DNA of 64,000 nucleotides from Paramarasmius palmivorus (taxonomy: Eukaryota; Basidiomycota; Agaricomycetes; Agaricales; Marasmiaceae): the NCBI GenBank assembly GCA_037176845.1, contig JAYKXP010000001.1, positions 558,001 to 622,000 on the forward strand, given 5' to 3'. Below the pieces are notes generated by a model that was given only the letters and a program-made list of their open reading frames with translations, searched no databases and was not told the DNA's origin. Shown here in pieces: positions 46,401-59,323 of this stretch; positions within the stretch are counted from its first letter, which is position 1; each line of letters begins with the position of its first letter. The position numbers and the translations under genes are program-made.

Positions 46401-48981
46401 TGCACAAAGCCGGTATCAAACTATGGATCTTGACAGGTGGGTTAATGATTCACTTGGTCATTTTCGTATTCGATTAATGAATTCATATAGGCGATAAGCT
46501 CCAAACTGCTATCGAGATTGGCTACAGCTGCAATCTCCTCAAGAATGATATGGATGTTATGATTATATCTGCAGATTCAGCCGAGCAAGCCCGGTCCCAG
46601 ATCGAAGCAGCGCTCAACAAGATAGCTTCGGTTCTGGGACCTCCTTCATGGGATGCACGGAAGAGGGGCTTTGTTCCTGGTGCCCAAGCTTCCTTCGCTG
46701 TAGTGATTGATGGAGACACTTTGCGACACGCACTTGATCCCGAGTTGAAGAGCATGTTCCTGAACTTGGGTACTCAATGCGAAACTGTCATTTGTTGTCG
46801 TGTTTCCCCTGCTCAGAAAGCCCTGACAGTCAAGTTGGTGAGTTGCGGCCTTCTCTAGTCGTTCCTAGCCTCACTCTCTAATGTTCCTCAAGGTCAAGGA
46901 TGGAAGAAATGCCATGACTTTATCCATCGGTGACGGTGCCAACGATGTTGCTATGATCCAGGAGGCCAACATTGGATGTGGTCTCTTTGGTCTCGAAGGA
47001 TCGCAAGCTGCCATGTCTGCTGATTACGCATTTGGCCAATTCCGTTTCCTGACCAAACTACTTCTTGTCCATGGGCGATGGTCTTATCAACGTGTCGCTG
47101 ACATGCATAAAAATTTCTTCTACAAGGTGCGCCATGTCTTTCACCGAAGGTTTTTCTTCAGTTAAAGCTCAATATCCTTAATAGAATGTCATATGGACCT
47201 TCGCGATGTTCTGGTACCTCCCATTCAACAGGTGAGTATTTGTCTCCCGATACGTCTTCTCAGGAAGCTGATGTAATGCACCAGTTTCGACGCGACATAC
47301 CTGTATCAATACACGTTCATCTTGTTGTACAACCTTGTATTCACATCGTTACCGGTCATTGTTATGGGAGGTGAGCCCGTTATCCGGTTGGTCGATATTA
47401 TAGTGGCTGACTCCTCGCAGCCTTCGATCAGGATATCAATGCAAAGGCGGCGCTTGCTTTCCCTCAATTGTATATTCGAGGTATCAGAGGTCTGGAGTAT
47501 ACTCGCATGAAGTTCTGGACGTTTATGTTCGATGGTCTCTACCAATCTGCCGTGGTGTTCTTCATCCCTTATTTGGTGTGGACTCTTGGCCTCACAGCGT
47601 CTTGGAACGGGAAGGGACTGGAATCTTTATCTGAGTTTGGAACTACGGTTTCAGTTGCTGCGATTTTTGCTGCGAATACGTTTGTGGGAATGAATACCAA
47701 CTAGTATGTCTCGTTTTTCTATCCTCATGATGATCATGTAACTAATCCTCTATCTAGCTGGACTATCATGACGTGGATTGTTGTCTTTGGGTCCACTCTA
47801 GTTATGCTGCTATGGATCCTCGTCTTTTCTTTCTTCTTTAGCGCGGACTTCATTGACGAAGTCATCATTCTTTTTGGTGAACAAACATTCTGGACTACGA
47901 CCATTTTCGCCGCTGCAGTTGCACTTAGTGAGTTCAGATATACTATCTATTTCATGATGCTGATATAATTTATCAAGCTCCTCGTTTCATTTGCAAATTC
48001 ATTTCGACGGCGTACTACCCGTTGGATAAAGAAATCATACGTGAAGCGTGGGTAGCCGGAAACCTCAAGGATCAACTAGGAATCCGACATAGAAAGGATC
48101 GCCGAAATCAGAGTGTCAGTTCTAGTACCCTTGAAGCCGCCCCAATGTTCCACCAAGCCCACAACCGCTCCGTCTCTGAAGCGTCACTCAATAATCCATA
48201 CGAGCCAGCCATGTCAAGAAGTCCTGGCGATGGATACCCGCCGCTACATGCTCCCCATTCTTACGCAGATACACCGCCTATGAGCGAGGCTTACGATGCC
48301 ATTCACCCAGACCAAGGACCCTCACAGTATGCCTCATATCCTCAGCAACATCTCGGCCCGCCGACAGCATATAATGGATCGCTGTCACCAGGGCCATCCT
48401 CGCCTGGACCACGAGGATCTTATTATTCTGCCTCTGATATACCGCCTCCTTCACCGATGCCATCGCCCCAGTATCGATACCCCGATGGGACCGTCACATC
48501 AACCCCACCCCCGCCCAGCCGACGAGGCAGTGTTGCCACGAGAGCTTCAGTACCCTCATCCCCTAGAGCGCCCATGCCAAGTCCACCTACATTACAGCCA
48601 CCGTCAGGGCCTGCTGCGGGCTTGGTCCGACGTCTGAGCGGTGGTGCTAGCCAGTACCCCCACGATCCTGGCTCGTATGAAATGCGAGTGAGGAGTCCAC
48701 CATTGAGTGGCAACAGCCACAGTGACAGTGGGCATGATCATCAGTCCTTGCAATATCACGGGCACGGGGAAAGATCAGCAAGTGCCGCAAGCGCGATGAG
48801 TTATGCCACTGCAAACGAAGAAATGTGGGATCACCGACAACAGCTCAGCACGCAGTATAACCCTTCGCACCGTTACACCCAACACAAGGTTCTCAGGGAT
48901 ACTACCCCAATGAGGACGTCTCACAATATGATGGATAGGCGGGCCAGTGCTATGTCGTGGCAAGGTGGACGGGCTTTGTAG
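43404..48981 (+). CDS. P4-type ATPase, phospholipid flippase (Dnf1/Dnf2-like)
   Basis: Large intact multi-exon gene. An acidic/basic N-terminal tail ([20 protein letters not shown]) is followed by [40 protein letters not shown], the first membrane pair. The actuator region includes [20 protein letters not shown] and [12 protein letters not shown]. The phosphorylation motif DKTGTLTQN lies at about 45490, [14 protein letters not shown] follows, and the hinge is [20 protein letters not shown]. The C-terminal membrane domain runs MHKNFFYK...[14 protein letters not shown] to [20 protein letters not shown]. The tail is proline/serine-rich. P4-ATPases move aminophospholipids to the cytosolic leaflet at plasma membrane and Golgi, usually with a Cdc50 partner. 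The long linker between the second helix and actuator is typical of fungal Dnf1/2. Stop at 48979-48981. Confidence 0.95.
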
Positions 48982-49461
48982 ATGGGTTTTAGATGTTTGT
49001 TTTCTGTGCTTCGGACGATGTTCTTGATTTCTGCCGATCTTTTTTTATTCATATTGTTTGATGGACTTGACTTCTTACATCTACTTTGGTCTTTTGTGAA
49101 CACAGATGCTGCACATATTAATTATCTATATACCATTCAAGTAACATGGAAACTGCACAAACCTCCAAAGGACGTTACGTAAATTATGTCCTATTATTCC
49201 TTACGACCTGTTATGATCAATGATACCTCAATGATTTTGAATCGTTTTTGCTAAATGGAGGGACAGGTAGTGCGAAATCTCCAAGAGACTGATTCGTGGT
49301 CACTGATTGGACAGAAAGTGACGGGCTGTGGTCTGTGGAGGACCGAAATGATCAAGGATAATCCGGAATTTCGGCTAGACGAAAATAGACTTCAGGACCT
49401 TGTCAGTAACCCAAATGCTTCCTTAGTTTCACACCGAGTCATCTTGAAAAAATCTTGCCTC
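48982..49461. other. Intergenic, no gene
   Basis: A/T-rich 3' flank of the flippase and the 5' region of the next gene. Confidence 0.5.
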
Positions 49462-52400
49462 ATGCCGCCAGTAACAACTGCAGACTCGGCCGAACAGAAC
49501 GGCTCCTCTTCTGCTTCGTCGATTCTCAAAGAGAGGAGATTCAAACTAAGCAGGTAGGTATATTGCAAGTTAAGTTCCGAGTCAACTGCTTATTGATGTT
49601 ATATTCACAGGGCATGCGACCGTTGCCGGTGAGCTCGAGTATTGCTTGGTCGACTGCGCAGGACGTTCTAAAGCAGAATCATAGGCGAAGGCGTATTAAA
49701 TGTGACGAAGGGCACCCTTGTCAGGCATGTCTAGCAGCTAGTTCTCCATGTACATTCGAGGAACCTGGGAAGAGGACGCATCCACACAAGTCCAAGTGAG
49801 TGTTCTGTCATTCAAAATGGCACATGTGTTTATCTATTCAGACGCACGGCAACCCTCGAGGACCGAATGCATCATCTCGAGACGTTGATCCAAGCAATTC
49901 CTCCTGCGGTCTTTGCGGCTGGGGGTAACCCCGCAACATTGAATTCTTTAAAGGTTATCCTACCGGATCTCCCATCTACACCAGCCATGCTCCCCAACTT
50001 CCCTTCTGGCGTTCCTCCACCTTCCCTACATGTTTTTCCATTAACAAACCCTTCCACTCATTTTACACCAGCATCTCAACCTGATGACCAGAAGCCCAGT
50101 CCTTACACTGCATTCCAGTCCTTTATGGGTGGTCTTCAATCTGCCGGTAGCCCAGGAAATCAGGACCAATTAGCAGATGCTACTGCACGCCTCTCCATAC
50201 ATGACTCTTACCTTTACACGGACGACGAGGGATACACACGATGGCAAGGCGAAACGTCCGGGCTACCTCTGCTTGACCTGCTGATCGAGCGGAAGGTACC
50301 AGAGTCACCTGAAAACACAGTCAAGATGGATTTAACTTCTAGCTCTCCATCTCCGTCCATAACGCAGCATTCGGAACCGTTATGGTTCCCCAATCGCACC
50401 TCGAAACGCATGGACATAAACCCCCAGACACTATGGAGGTTAATAACAGCATATATTCCTCCAGATCTAATGGACAGGTGCGTCATTTGCCTCGAAGTGA
50501 TCTCATCGTCTCAATCCTCTCTAGTCTTGTACAATGCTACCTCTCGACTTCTTACTATCTACTCCCCTTCCTTCACGTGCCGACATTTCTATCTGTAAGT
50601 CATGATGTCTTCGCTTGCCTTGCAATGAATTCATTCGTTATTCATAGGACTACGGTAACCCATTGAAATGGGGCGAACCAGGATTTGCTACCTTCATTGT
50701 CGCGATATGCTGCCTCGCTTCTCGGCATGTCGATGACCCAAGAGTACGTGGAAATCCCAGCACTGGGATTTCTGCCGGGACCCAATGGTTCGAATTGCTC
50801 GGACGTCTTCGCATCCTTCCTATTGCCGACAGACCAACACTCTACACCATACAAGCCGACCTTATCGCCGCTGTCTATGCCGTTGGACTTGGCCGTCTCT
50901 CGAAAGCTGCAGCTCTTCTCTCAGAGGCTGTCACGATATCTATTGATGCAGGCCTACCATCGCTCTTCAGATACATACGACCTATTCGATCCTATCGAGG
51001 ACGAAGTCCGAAAACGAACGTTCTGGTGTGTGTACATCTGGGATAAACAACTCTCCGCCCATTTTGGTCGACCTCCAATCATTCGACTAAAAGATTGTGA
51101 CGTGAGCGAGCCAGCGCCGGTGGACGACGAGTTTATTACGAAAGAAGCCGTCGGAATTCCTCCTCCTGGCACAGAATGTCGAATGAACGCATTCGTATAC
51201 TCTCTGCGAATCATGATGGTTCTGGAGTCAGTGTTGGACGTTCCTATTCCCCGTCCAGCGTCATCACCTTTTATGCGAAGGGTTGCCTGTGTTGACAGGA
51301 TCAAAGGGATTTAGCGAGTTAAGGGAAGAGGAGGCACTACTGGATGAGATACATAGGAGTATACCGCCATTCTGGACACAAAGTGCTGAGACGGTCGCAA
51401 GCGATGATATTATCCGACTTACTCAAGCTGAGAGGCTTGTTTTGCGCAGAACACTTCGTCAGAATGCTTGATATATCGTCATCGATTCTCACAAAGAGTT
51501 GGAGAAAGGTTGACAGGAGGTGCCGATGAAGAACAGAAACAGAAGCAGACCGATGCCGAGAAGGAGGCGATGATTGCGGCACACGCTTCAGCGCTGCAAA
51601 TTATTGCTACTCATGTTCACATTGCTGGGAAGGGGCTGATGACCTACTGTAAGCTGATTCTTAGTTTGTGTGAAGAATTCGCTGACTTTTGACATCGATC
51701 TTAGATGGTGTGCACGTTATTCATCAATTAACCCAAGCTGGAAGAACCCTGGTCGCCATCCTCCTTTGCTGCAAGTCGGAAGCAATGCAGCCACTGATAG
51801 CGCCTGGCCTGGATGCTCTACGTTCGTGCGTGGGACTACTGCGTAGATTCAGTGGTCGATATGTATGCGGTCTACGCTCCGGCGATCTTTTGGAGGAATT
51901 CTGCCGATGTGAGTCCCACGCGTCAAGTACAACTAATACTGATAATCCTTCTCCAGTGACGCAAATTCCACTGGAGCCAACACGTCAGGACAATCCACAG
52001 GACAATACTCGACCGGCATGGATTCGCCCCGTGCGCAAAAAGACTATTTCCAGTGTTACACGGTCTAGTCAAAGTGGTGAATCTCATCATAGTAGTCCGG
52101 AAGCATTCTCTCCAACGGATTTCTTCAATTCGGACGTTGCGAAACATTTTACGACCTCGGCAAATGGCAACAATCCTACCGCATCCCCTACTACTGCCTC
52201 CGCTACCACTCCTGGCCAACAGCAACACTTTGGATCGCAACCGTCCGATAGCCCCAACGCTGGGTTCGTGGACCCTACTGGCTCCATGAATATGGATTTA
52301 CTGCGGGATAACTCGCACTTGTACCTGTCACCAGCGGACATGATGGCGATGTTTGGGGATGCGACAGGCGTGGACATGTTCTCAAATGAATTCCTCCAGA

Positions 52401-52477
52401 TGCCTACGTCGCAAGGAAACGGGGGGACGGGTTCGCCTGAAGCCAGTGGGAATCCATCTTCACCGTTTATGAAATGA
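49462..52477 (+). CDS. Zn2Cys6 binuclear-cluster transcription factor with fungal-specific TF domain, several frame breaks
   Basis: The DNA-binding domain is split by two introns: RFKLSR | ACDRCR | [21 protein letters not shown]. Six cysteines in C-x2-C-x6-C-x5-C-x2-C-x6-C-type spacing are followed by [17 protein letters not shown] linker ([20 protein letters not shown]) and a long Ser/Pro region precede the fungal-specific TF domain: [93 protein letters not shown], then [19 protein letters not shown] and [14 protein letters not shown]. The nuclear regulator resembles XlnR-type factors, but targets are unknown. The conserved blocks fall into different frames at about 50955, 51281-51293, 51437-51443 and 51467-51472, each as if one base were extra. 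Confidence 0.8.
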
Positions 52478-52740
52478 ACGGACATGGGCAAGGGATGTCG
52501 ACTTCTTGATTCAATTAATATGTTTTACTCTTCTGGGGATTGATAGTGAACACAAATCCTGTAGCTTGGTCATTAGTTCAACCTAACTCTGTATCCCATA
52601 ATATTTGTCTTGTACTGCTTAAATAAACTGCTTGCATCTGAACCTCGCGAACTTGTCCCCCCCTCGCTGAGTCGGTCCCGATGTTCCTAACGTAAGTTCA
52701 ATAAGGGTGAAGCAACGTGGTTCCTCGTGGTTCCTTTAGG

Positions 52741-52783
52741 GTTGACGTTGCTTGACGATCAAGCTTAAGCGTTCAACGTCAAC
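52741..52783. repeat. Short inverted repeat
   Basis: GTTGACGTTG (52741-52750) and its exact reverse complement CAACGTCAAC (52774-52783) enclose 23 nt that contain a smaller CTTGA/TCAAG pairing. It lies about 260 bp after the transcription-factor stop, so it may be a 3'-end hairpin or chance. Confidence 0.4.
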
Positions 52784-53392
52784 GTTCAAAGCGCCCAGCG
52801 CTTCTTTCAAGAAGCCGACTGCTTCTATGTAGGTGCCGCACAGGTTACTCATGATAGATTTCAGGTTGATATTGCAGCCTGGGTGGAGGAATGCGTAGCT
52901 TGAGGTGGGACTACATGAAGACTGACCTTGAACATGCTTATTATGGGTGTTGGTTTATTCGACATCGGGGGCAATACCGGACCATTGTGATGGATGTGAA
53001 GGGGTAAAAGGGCCGCGCAGATCCAATACGAGATCCCATCACCACTCAAAAACGCATTGTCCTTTGTTTACGACTTTTTTGGAAGGTGTCGGTCCTAGAC
53101 TTAACTTTGTCATGCCGCTCTCCATATTTCTCCTTTCCCTCCTCCATTCCTTCAGCCAGTAATTCCTCATATTTCATATTTCATGCTTTTATAGCGTTTC
53201 GCCTAGACCATTCAGCAACATCATATTCCCTGTCTCGGGTCTACTTTGTTTTGCTCAAAGCGGAAACAAATTTCGACGACAGAACAATAAGAAGGGGCGG
53301 CCAAAGGGTTGCCACTGGTTGAACGTCGCATCATAACCCACGCTTGATTCAGATGCTTGTATGAACAAAGCAAATCGGCGTATAGAACAAGC

Positions 53393-53400
53393 TATATATA
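53393..53400 (+). promoter_or_regulatory. TATA box of the F-box gene
   Basis: TATATATA about 71 nt upstream of the ATG at 53471. Confidence 0.5.
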
Positions 53401-53470
53401 CATGGCGGGGTGAGCTTGACCCTTCAATCCATCTTCTTCGTTCTCATTCAACTTTTCTTCGCCGACCAGA

Positions 53471-55449
53471 ATGATATGGACCACCTCATCGTCGATTCAA
53501 CGACTTCCTATCGAACTGTTGTCGTACATCTTCGTGCTTGGGACTCATTCCCATCGTGACAGGATATCGTCATCCCAGGAACCTAATTTCGACGCGGAAA
53601 GCATAAAAACACCACTCATCTTTGCTTCTGTCAGTCATCATTGGCGGTCCGTCGCCCTGAATACCCCGGCGTTATGGACAAGTCTCTGCATCACCGCCGG
53701 CTCTTTAGAGAGCAATGAAAACGGCCAGCCTCCGACTCTTAATACTTCTCACATAACATCCTACCTCTCCCTTTCGCGGACACAACCACTAGATGTTCTC
53801 CTTGATGCCCGGGATATAGGCTGGGACTTTCAAGAGCCCGAGTACGTACCTTCATTTCGATCTTTTAACCATGTTGGACTCACTAATTCGATCCCGGCCC
53901 AGGATACCAAATTTCTCTGATCATTCAGATTATACACCTCCATTTTCTTCTCAATCAATCAGCGTCGCCATATCCCTTTTGCTCCCTCACCTTTCCCGCT
54001 GGAAGACAATGGTGATCCTTACCGACACTTGGGCACCCATGTATACCGCTTTGAACATGATCAACGGGCCGCTCACAATTAATGGCGCATCACTTCTCGA
54101 GGCTCTCACTTTAATGCGATGCAATGACTTTGTCAGTCATTCGGCACAATTTCAACCCCGTCATATGAGGCTGCCTCTGTTCCTGAAGCCGACATCCCCT
54201 CGTCTTTCGGATGCCGTGCAGTGGGATCTTCTCCCTAGGCTACGGAGTCTCAGTCTCCGTGGCGTGCATGTTTGTTGGTCGTCTCTATCTACTATCATTT
54301 CCGAGCGCTCGTCGCTGGTACACCTCGACCTGTCGTCTCATTGTCTAGACGTCAGACCCTCCCTGTTTCGAATTCCGTGCCATTCTGAGCTCCTGCCCCT
54401 TGCTCCAGAGCCTGATAGTCAACGGTTCAGGCTTTTGTTTGGACAAAGCGACCACCGTTACAGGCTACCCCATTTTTGGGAAGCGAGGAGCATTAGAGAA
54501 CGCCGAACCCGTTTGGCTTCCTCACCTCGATCTGCTTCACGTTGGCTATCGATCCGGCCAAGACGCTCGCCAAATACTCGGTCTTCTCAGTGCGCCGAAG
54601 TTGCGTGCCTTGGTACTGGAGGATGCCACACATCCTGGGGAGATTGAGGAGGTGAACGCCAGCAATATCCTTGATTATATCGCCTCTGGAAGCGATCCGG
54701 TTGGCCTGGAGCTTCCTGTCATTATGTGCATGCGTGCTCGCCCACACCACTCTATCTTCGGGTTCTCATCACCTCTTTCCGCTCTTGGAACAGGTTACCC
54801 TCAAGGGTGTAAAATCAGGGCCACAACATTTCCAGAGATTTTTCGAATCGTTACCTGGACTGAAATCCGTTGCGTTAAGCAACATTTCTGCACCCATGAG
54901 CATCCTATCTGCCTTGCTCCCGTGTAGGAACAGCTCCATCGCTTCGGACTACCGTCCACGACGTCATAGCAGCGGCTTCTGCATACCCATCTCACCCGAC
55001 ACCCAGCCCAGAGGCTTGCTGCCCACCGCAAGCACATCAACCACCCAGCCGCTAGTTTCCCATTTCATGTCTTCGGTGTCCAACGTCGCTCTTCCGAAGG
55101 TATTCTGAACCCCTTGACGTTCTCCCACGATTCTTTTCCGTGCCCTAAACTCGAGCATCTATCAATGAAAGGAAGCGCGTTGACGATACGAGATCTTGAC
55201 TTCGTCGTCGCTTATTTTGCCAGAGAAAGGTCCCGTTTGTCTTTCTTTCGTCGCATGGACATCTATCTAGAGACCATTGGGAATGTCTGTGCCTCCTTCG
55301 ACGACGTTTTGGCTCGACTTGGCAGACAACAATGTCAAGGTTTAGGCAACATCGTAACGCTCAGGTACTCATCCCCGAATTCCGGTGGATTGGAGCTCAG
55401 AATTTTCAAGTCCTCGTATGGCTTGGACGAAGAGGAGGTCGGGGAATGA
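53471..55449 (+). CDS. F-box/leucine-rich-like protein (Agaricomycete type), frame breaks in the C-terminal half
   Basis: The F-box opens close to the N-terminus: IQRLPIELLSYIFVLGTHSH, then SVSHHWRSVALNTPALWTSL, the canonical mushroom F-box. An intron at about 53840-53902 joins FQEPE to IPNFSDHSDYTPPF. Repeats with a leucine-rich character follow: LLPRLRSLSLRGVHVCWSSL, SSLVHLDLSSHCLDVRPSLF, LLQSLIVNGSGFCLDKATTV, LHVGYRSGQDARQILGLLSA, LFPLLEQVTLKGVKSGPQHF, FPCPKLEHLSMKGSALTIRD. These blocks lie in different frames, with a change near 54370-54376 (SLFRI to RAILSSCP), another around 54740-54770 and possibly one near 55090. SCF adaptor function is from family knowledge; the target is unknown. Confidence 0.65.
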
Positions 55450-56233
55450 TGTCTGAACCAATCTCCCAAAGGACTTTTTCACTCTTGTTTCGATATATGT
55501 AGCTTACATGTGGCTTTTCGGTTTCCATTGGATGCGTTCCGTGGTTCTTGAATCATTTTATGCCTGTATCATTCGGCAAAGAATTGTATATTAGTTTCGA
55601 CTCCTGTACGTTCACACTTCCATGTACATAACAAAAGCTTGCTAGAATTTGGAGCACCTTACACAGGTCCAAAAGTCAGCCAAATCGTTGGTTGATATCA
55701 TACTGCCGTAGCTAAGCAGACATACATGGAATAAATATACTCTCGGTATGACCCGTGAGTATGTACATTGAGAACAGAATGCGCAAACCAAAAATATCGG
55801 GAGTGAAGACGTATAGAGAATTTAAGGCGGAGAAGAGAGAAAATGCATTATATGAACGAGTACGAGCTACATCTCGATATCATGGCGATCGCACATGTAC
55901 ACAAATACACCTAACATGAGGAAGACGACACACAACAAATATAGAGATACCATGGACGGTAGAAGAGCAGCAACGACAACACAGAAGACTTGACTGGAGA
56001 AGAGACTGCCAGAAGGTCGCAGCCGAACAAGATCAGTGAGTGATCACAGACCATGCTGAAAAAAAAACCTCAAGAGGCACCCAAATCGAATCAAAAGATT
56101 GAGGAAATGGTACACAGAGATAGGATACAAAGAAATTGAAGACACAGATTGCCGTATAGACGAATGGGTCGATAAGAGATTAGGTCGCCTATAAGTCTAT
56201 CAGCTACACAGCAATTAGCGGGGACCAGAGAAT
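55450..56233. other. Convergent intergenic region, no gene
   Basis: A/T-rich stretch between the stops of two convergent genes; no motif noticed. Confidence 0.5.
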
Positions 56234-56945
56234 TCAGACCTCAGTGGTGTCCTCAGCGGTTCCGGCTTCAGCAGCAGCAGCCTCTGCTTCAGGTTCTTCG
56301 GCGATGGCTTCTTCTTTATTTGCAGCAGCAGCAGCAGGTTCCGCCTGGACCTAGCAAGTTACAGCCGTTAGAATACAAGTGAAGAGGGGGGTGTATCGAC
56401 CAAACAAATTACCTTGGATGCAGGCTTCTTCGACCCCGCACGAGATGCGGGTTTCGCAGAATTGGCACGCGATGGTGGCTTGGCGGATGCTCTGGAAGCA
56501 GGTTTCGTGGCTTTGGAAGGGGGTTTGGCGCTGGCCTTGGACGCTGGCTTGGCGCTAGCTTTGGATGCTGGTTTTGTGGCCTTCGAAGCAGGTTTGGCCT
56601 GTGAAAAAAACATCCATGGTTAACGGCACTGTTCAGTCTTAAGGCGTAGCAGCTTTTGCAGTTGCTACAGTTTAAACAAGGATGTCTCACCTTCTTGGAT
56701 GGTGGTGCCTTATCTCCCCCGTCTGCAGCACCCTCCTCGTCGGCCTTGCGCTTCTTGCCCCTTGCGGTTGACTTCGGTTTTTCCTCGCCATCAGCCTTCG
56801 GCTCCTTGTCAGCTTTTTTAGAACGAGGTTTGGCAGGAGCCTTCTCGACTGGTTCGGGTTTGGGCTGGTCCTTGATCCTTGACGAGCGACGAGGCTCCGC
56901 AGCCTCAGTCGCACCTTCCTTAGGCGTGGCAGCTTTGCGAGGCAT
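56234..56945 (-). CDS. Basic nuclear protein with PASKA-type repeats, HMGN/H1-tail-like
   Basis: Three exons. The first encodes MPRKAATPKEGATEAAEPRR, SSRIKDQPKPEP and stretches of KKADKEPKADGEEKPKSTAR, ending APPSKK at the donor. The second is almost pure repeat: AKPASKATKPASKASAKPAS, then KPPSKATKPASRASAKPPSR, ending KKPASK. The third is acidic and alanine-rich (VQAEPAAAAANKEEAIAEEP) and ends GTAEDTTEV. There is no globular domain. A basic tract of short P/A/S/K repeats plus an RRSSRIK-type motif followed by an acidic tail is like HMGN proteins or the tail of linker histone H1. A chromatin-binding role is inferred. GCA/GCT runs in the last exon code for poly-Ala and may vary in length. Confidence 0.75.
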
Positions 56946-57306
56946 CACTGAAGAGTGTGATACAATAGAAAAGGGGAGGAATTTATGGGAGAAATGGGAT
57001 CAAGATGGTGGAACAGGGAAGAGTTGAAGAGACGCGTCTGTTGTAAACAAACCGTCCTCAGCGCCTCACGTGCTCACTGTGACGCATGGGCAAACAAGAG
57101 CAGTCTGAGTCTGAAAGAGCCCTTGTTCTTGAGTTTTGGATTATTGAACACTGTCATTGATAGGCTAATAATGTATATGTACAAGGCACAGGGTTTTGCA
57201 TCAGGGTCCTATTCCGCTGCCAATAAATTAAGGGAATGCTGGTGGTATAATCATGTAATAGGAATAGGTGTACGACAAAAACAAGCTGAGAACGTGGCCT
57301 GCAGCT
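56946..57306. other. Intergenic, no gene
   Basis: 5' flank of the basic protein gene and 3' flank of the protease; no motif noted. Confidence 0.5.
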
Positions 57307-59323
57307 TTAAGACCTGAGAATACACCCTACCCACAATGTAGCCAAAAATCCATGTAGCCAAGTCCATCTATGAGAAGGTATAGCACGATTTGTCCGGCCA
57401 TTACTTTGAGTGTCTGTGGGATTGGCCAAGGGCACACCGTCTGAATTGGTAGCAGCAATCGCCGGGGTGCCAGTTGGTGCGCCCTCTACGATACCTTTGC
57501 ATCATGAACCAACTTAGTAAGACATTTCTATAGATGAGTGGAAATAAATACCCGGGAAGTTGCCATCGCCATCTCTGGCAGATTGGACAGCCGCGCGGTA
57601 CTGATCATCCGCATCGAGCGGTACAGTAGACAAAAATCCAAGCCGTGGTGGGTCTAAAGATGGGTGTGTAAGATTTCCATAGTAGTACGAAGACAGAACA
57701 CTATGAAGAGATCAGTGCTCAGAAAAGCGACACCGGAGATGGACTATGAGGAGCTTACCTCTTCAAGAATGGATCGCCCAAGCTCCAACTATAAAGGTAT
57801 CCGTCGCCTTTGGTTGGGGTATCCGTTATAACCACGTTCATACCACATGTTTCTATGCTATCCTCGAATATTTGTGAAACGAAGTCACGCGGATCAACTG
57901 GGAACATGCTCCCCCCGATTTCGAAGGCGAGAGTGTGCGGGGTGTCGCAAGGAGAACCGAGAGCCTCCCAGTCTTTGTGTTATCTCCTGCACTACGTCTG
58001 AAGGTCCTCGTAGTAGTGAATTTCCCTGTTAAAGACTATGAGACCGCCCAACCGCCGATACCTTTGATTGAACTCACAGTGTCAATCAGCGCAGACAACG
58101 AAATGTCTGGAGCAGCAAGCGTCGAGCGAGGCAGTTTTTCTCCATCAAAGTAAACGTCGTCAATGGGAATCTCCCATGCGATGGGGTACACTTCGCCAGG
58201 CGAGTCCGGTGGTCCATTCAAGCCACCTTCCTCTGGAGGGTATGTCCTCAGCGGAACCCATGTCAAGCTTTCATTCTTTACCCCAGATGGTAGCTCTCCA
58301 ATACTCAAGATCCCCGCATTACCACCGATGTCGATGTGTTTCTCTGTAGTGTAATGGTGACCATCGGGACGAGGTTGAGAGAAGCAATGATGCGGTTCAT
58401 GACTGGGCCATATGTAAGCCAAGTGGACATGATGAGTTCTGCGATCATCGAAGCACGGGAACTTGAGGATTGACGTGGTTCGTGACGAGAGGTAAGGGAA
58501 ATCGAATTGGTGAGCTCCGAGATAGCAGGGAAGGAAGTACGGCGAAAGTCATGGCGCTTTGAAAGAACAGCATCGCGCCGCAGATTGTTGTTTAGGTAGT
58601 CGTGCTCAAAGAGTTCGAACCAAATCATGCTGCCAAATATGAGAAATCATTCGCGCTAAATCAAGGATCAACTCACCTGTTGATTGGAAAACCCAACCCG
58701 AAGATACCTGCTGAGCCTGTCCGAAGTACAGAGTGTTCGTTCGATTTATAGCCCCAAAATACTGGTCTTGTATGCCCATTCCCGCGAGGTTCACTTGGTC
58801 TTTCCCGATGAGCCCCATCGCGTGCGTTCCCGTGAATGAGTCGCCATATAGAAGCCTAACATCCAGCCCAGTCGACTTGAAGACTGGATTGGGGGTATCT
58901 CGTAGTGCCAAACGTATCCCCACAATAAAGAGAGTCGCATACGTCAGAAACAGCCCATAAATCACTAGAGCCGGTATCTTTGGAAGGGACACAAAAGACG
59001 CCGGATAATCAGCATGATGATTGGTTCAGGCGAGCCATGACATACCCAAAATCAGTGGTACGGGTGTACTCCCAATGTTCAATAAAACATTATATGTTCT
59101 AAAGAAAGGTTTTGAGATTCGTCGGCACAGATAGGCTGCACAGTACGCACACATCGAAAGTAGCTTCCCAAACCCACCGCAGCCTTCGTTCTAGCTTTGA
59201 AGGTCTCTGTGTTCTATAAATTGGGATATGTAGCCCGTCTGCTGTGCGCCGTTCCCCCACGAATGTCCCGAGTACAATCTGAGGCAAGAGCAGAAGTACC
59301 AAGCTCGCAGGCAATGCCCGCAT
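57307..59323 (-). CDS. Secreted, probably GPI-anchored aspartic protease (pepsin A1 family), frame breaks
   Basis: Signal peptide MRALPASLVLLLLPQIVLG and a short propeptide. The first lobe has YNVLLNIGSTPVPLIL, intron, then DTGSSDLWAVSDVCD, the first catalytic DTG at about 58970. GLDVRLLYGDSFTGTHAMGL (flap with Tyr-Gly-Asp) and DQYFGAINRTNT follow. The second lobe has IDIGGNAGILSIGELPSGV, IAWEIPIDDVYFDGEKLPRS and ALIDTGNSLLRGP, the second DTG, at about 58080. Then come WSLGDPFLKSVLSSYYYG and a Ser/Thr-rich C-terminal segment with a final hydrophobic stretch (WLHGFLATLWVGCIL), as expected for a GPI signal. Frame changes occur near 58880-58892 (between the flap and the cysteine pair) and near 58335-58345 (LQRNT to IDIGGN). 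It is divergent from the GH127 gene, so it may be co-expressed in secretion. Confidence 0.8.

Larger units (their letters stand above)
52478..53470. other. Intergenic region with inverted repeat and TATA box
   Basis: No gene is seen. It contains the 10-bp inverted repeat and the TATA motif listed separately. Confidence 0.5.
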
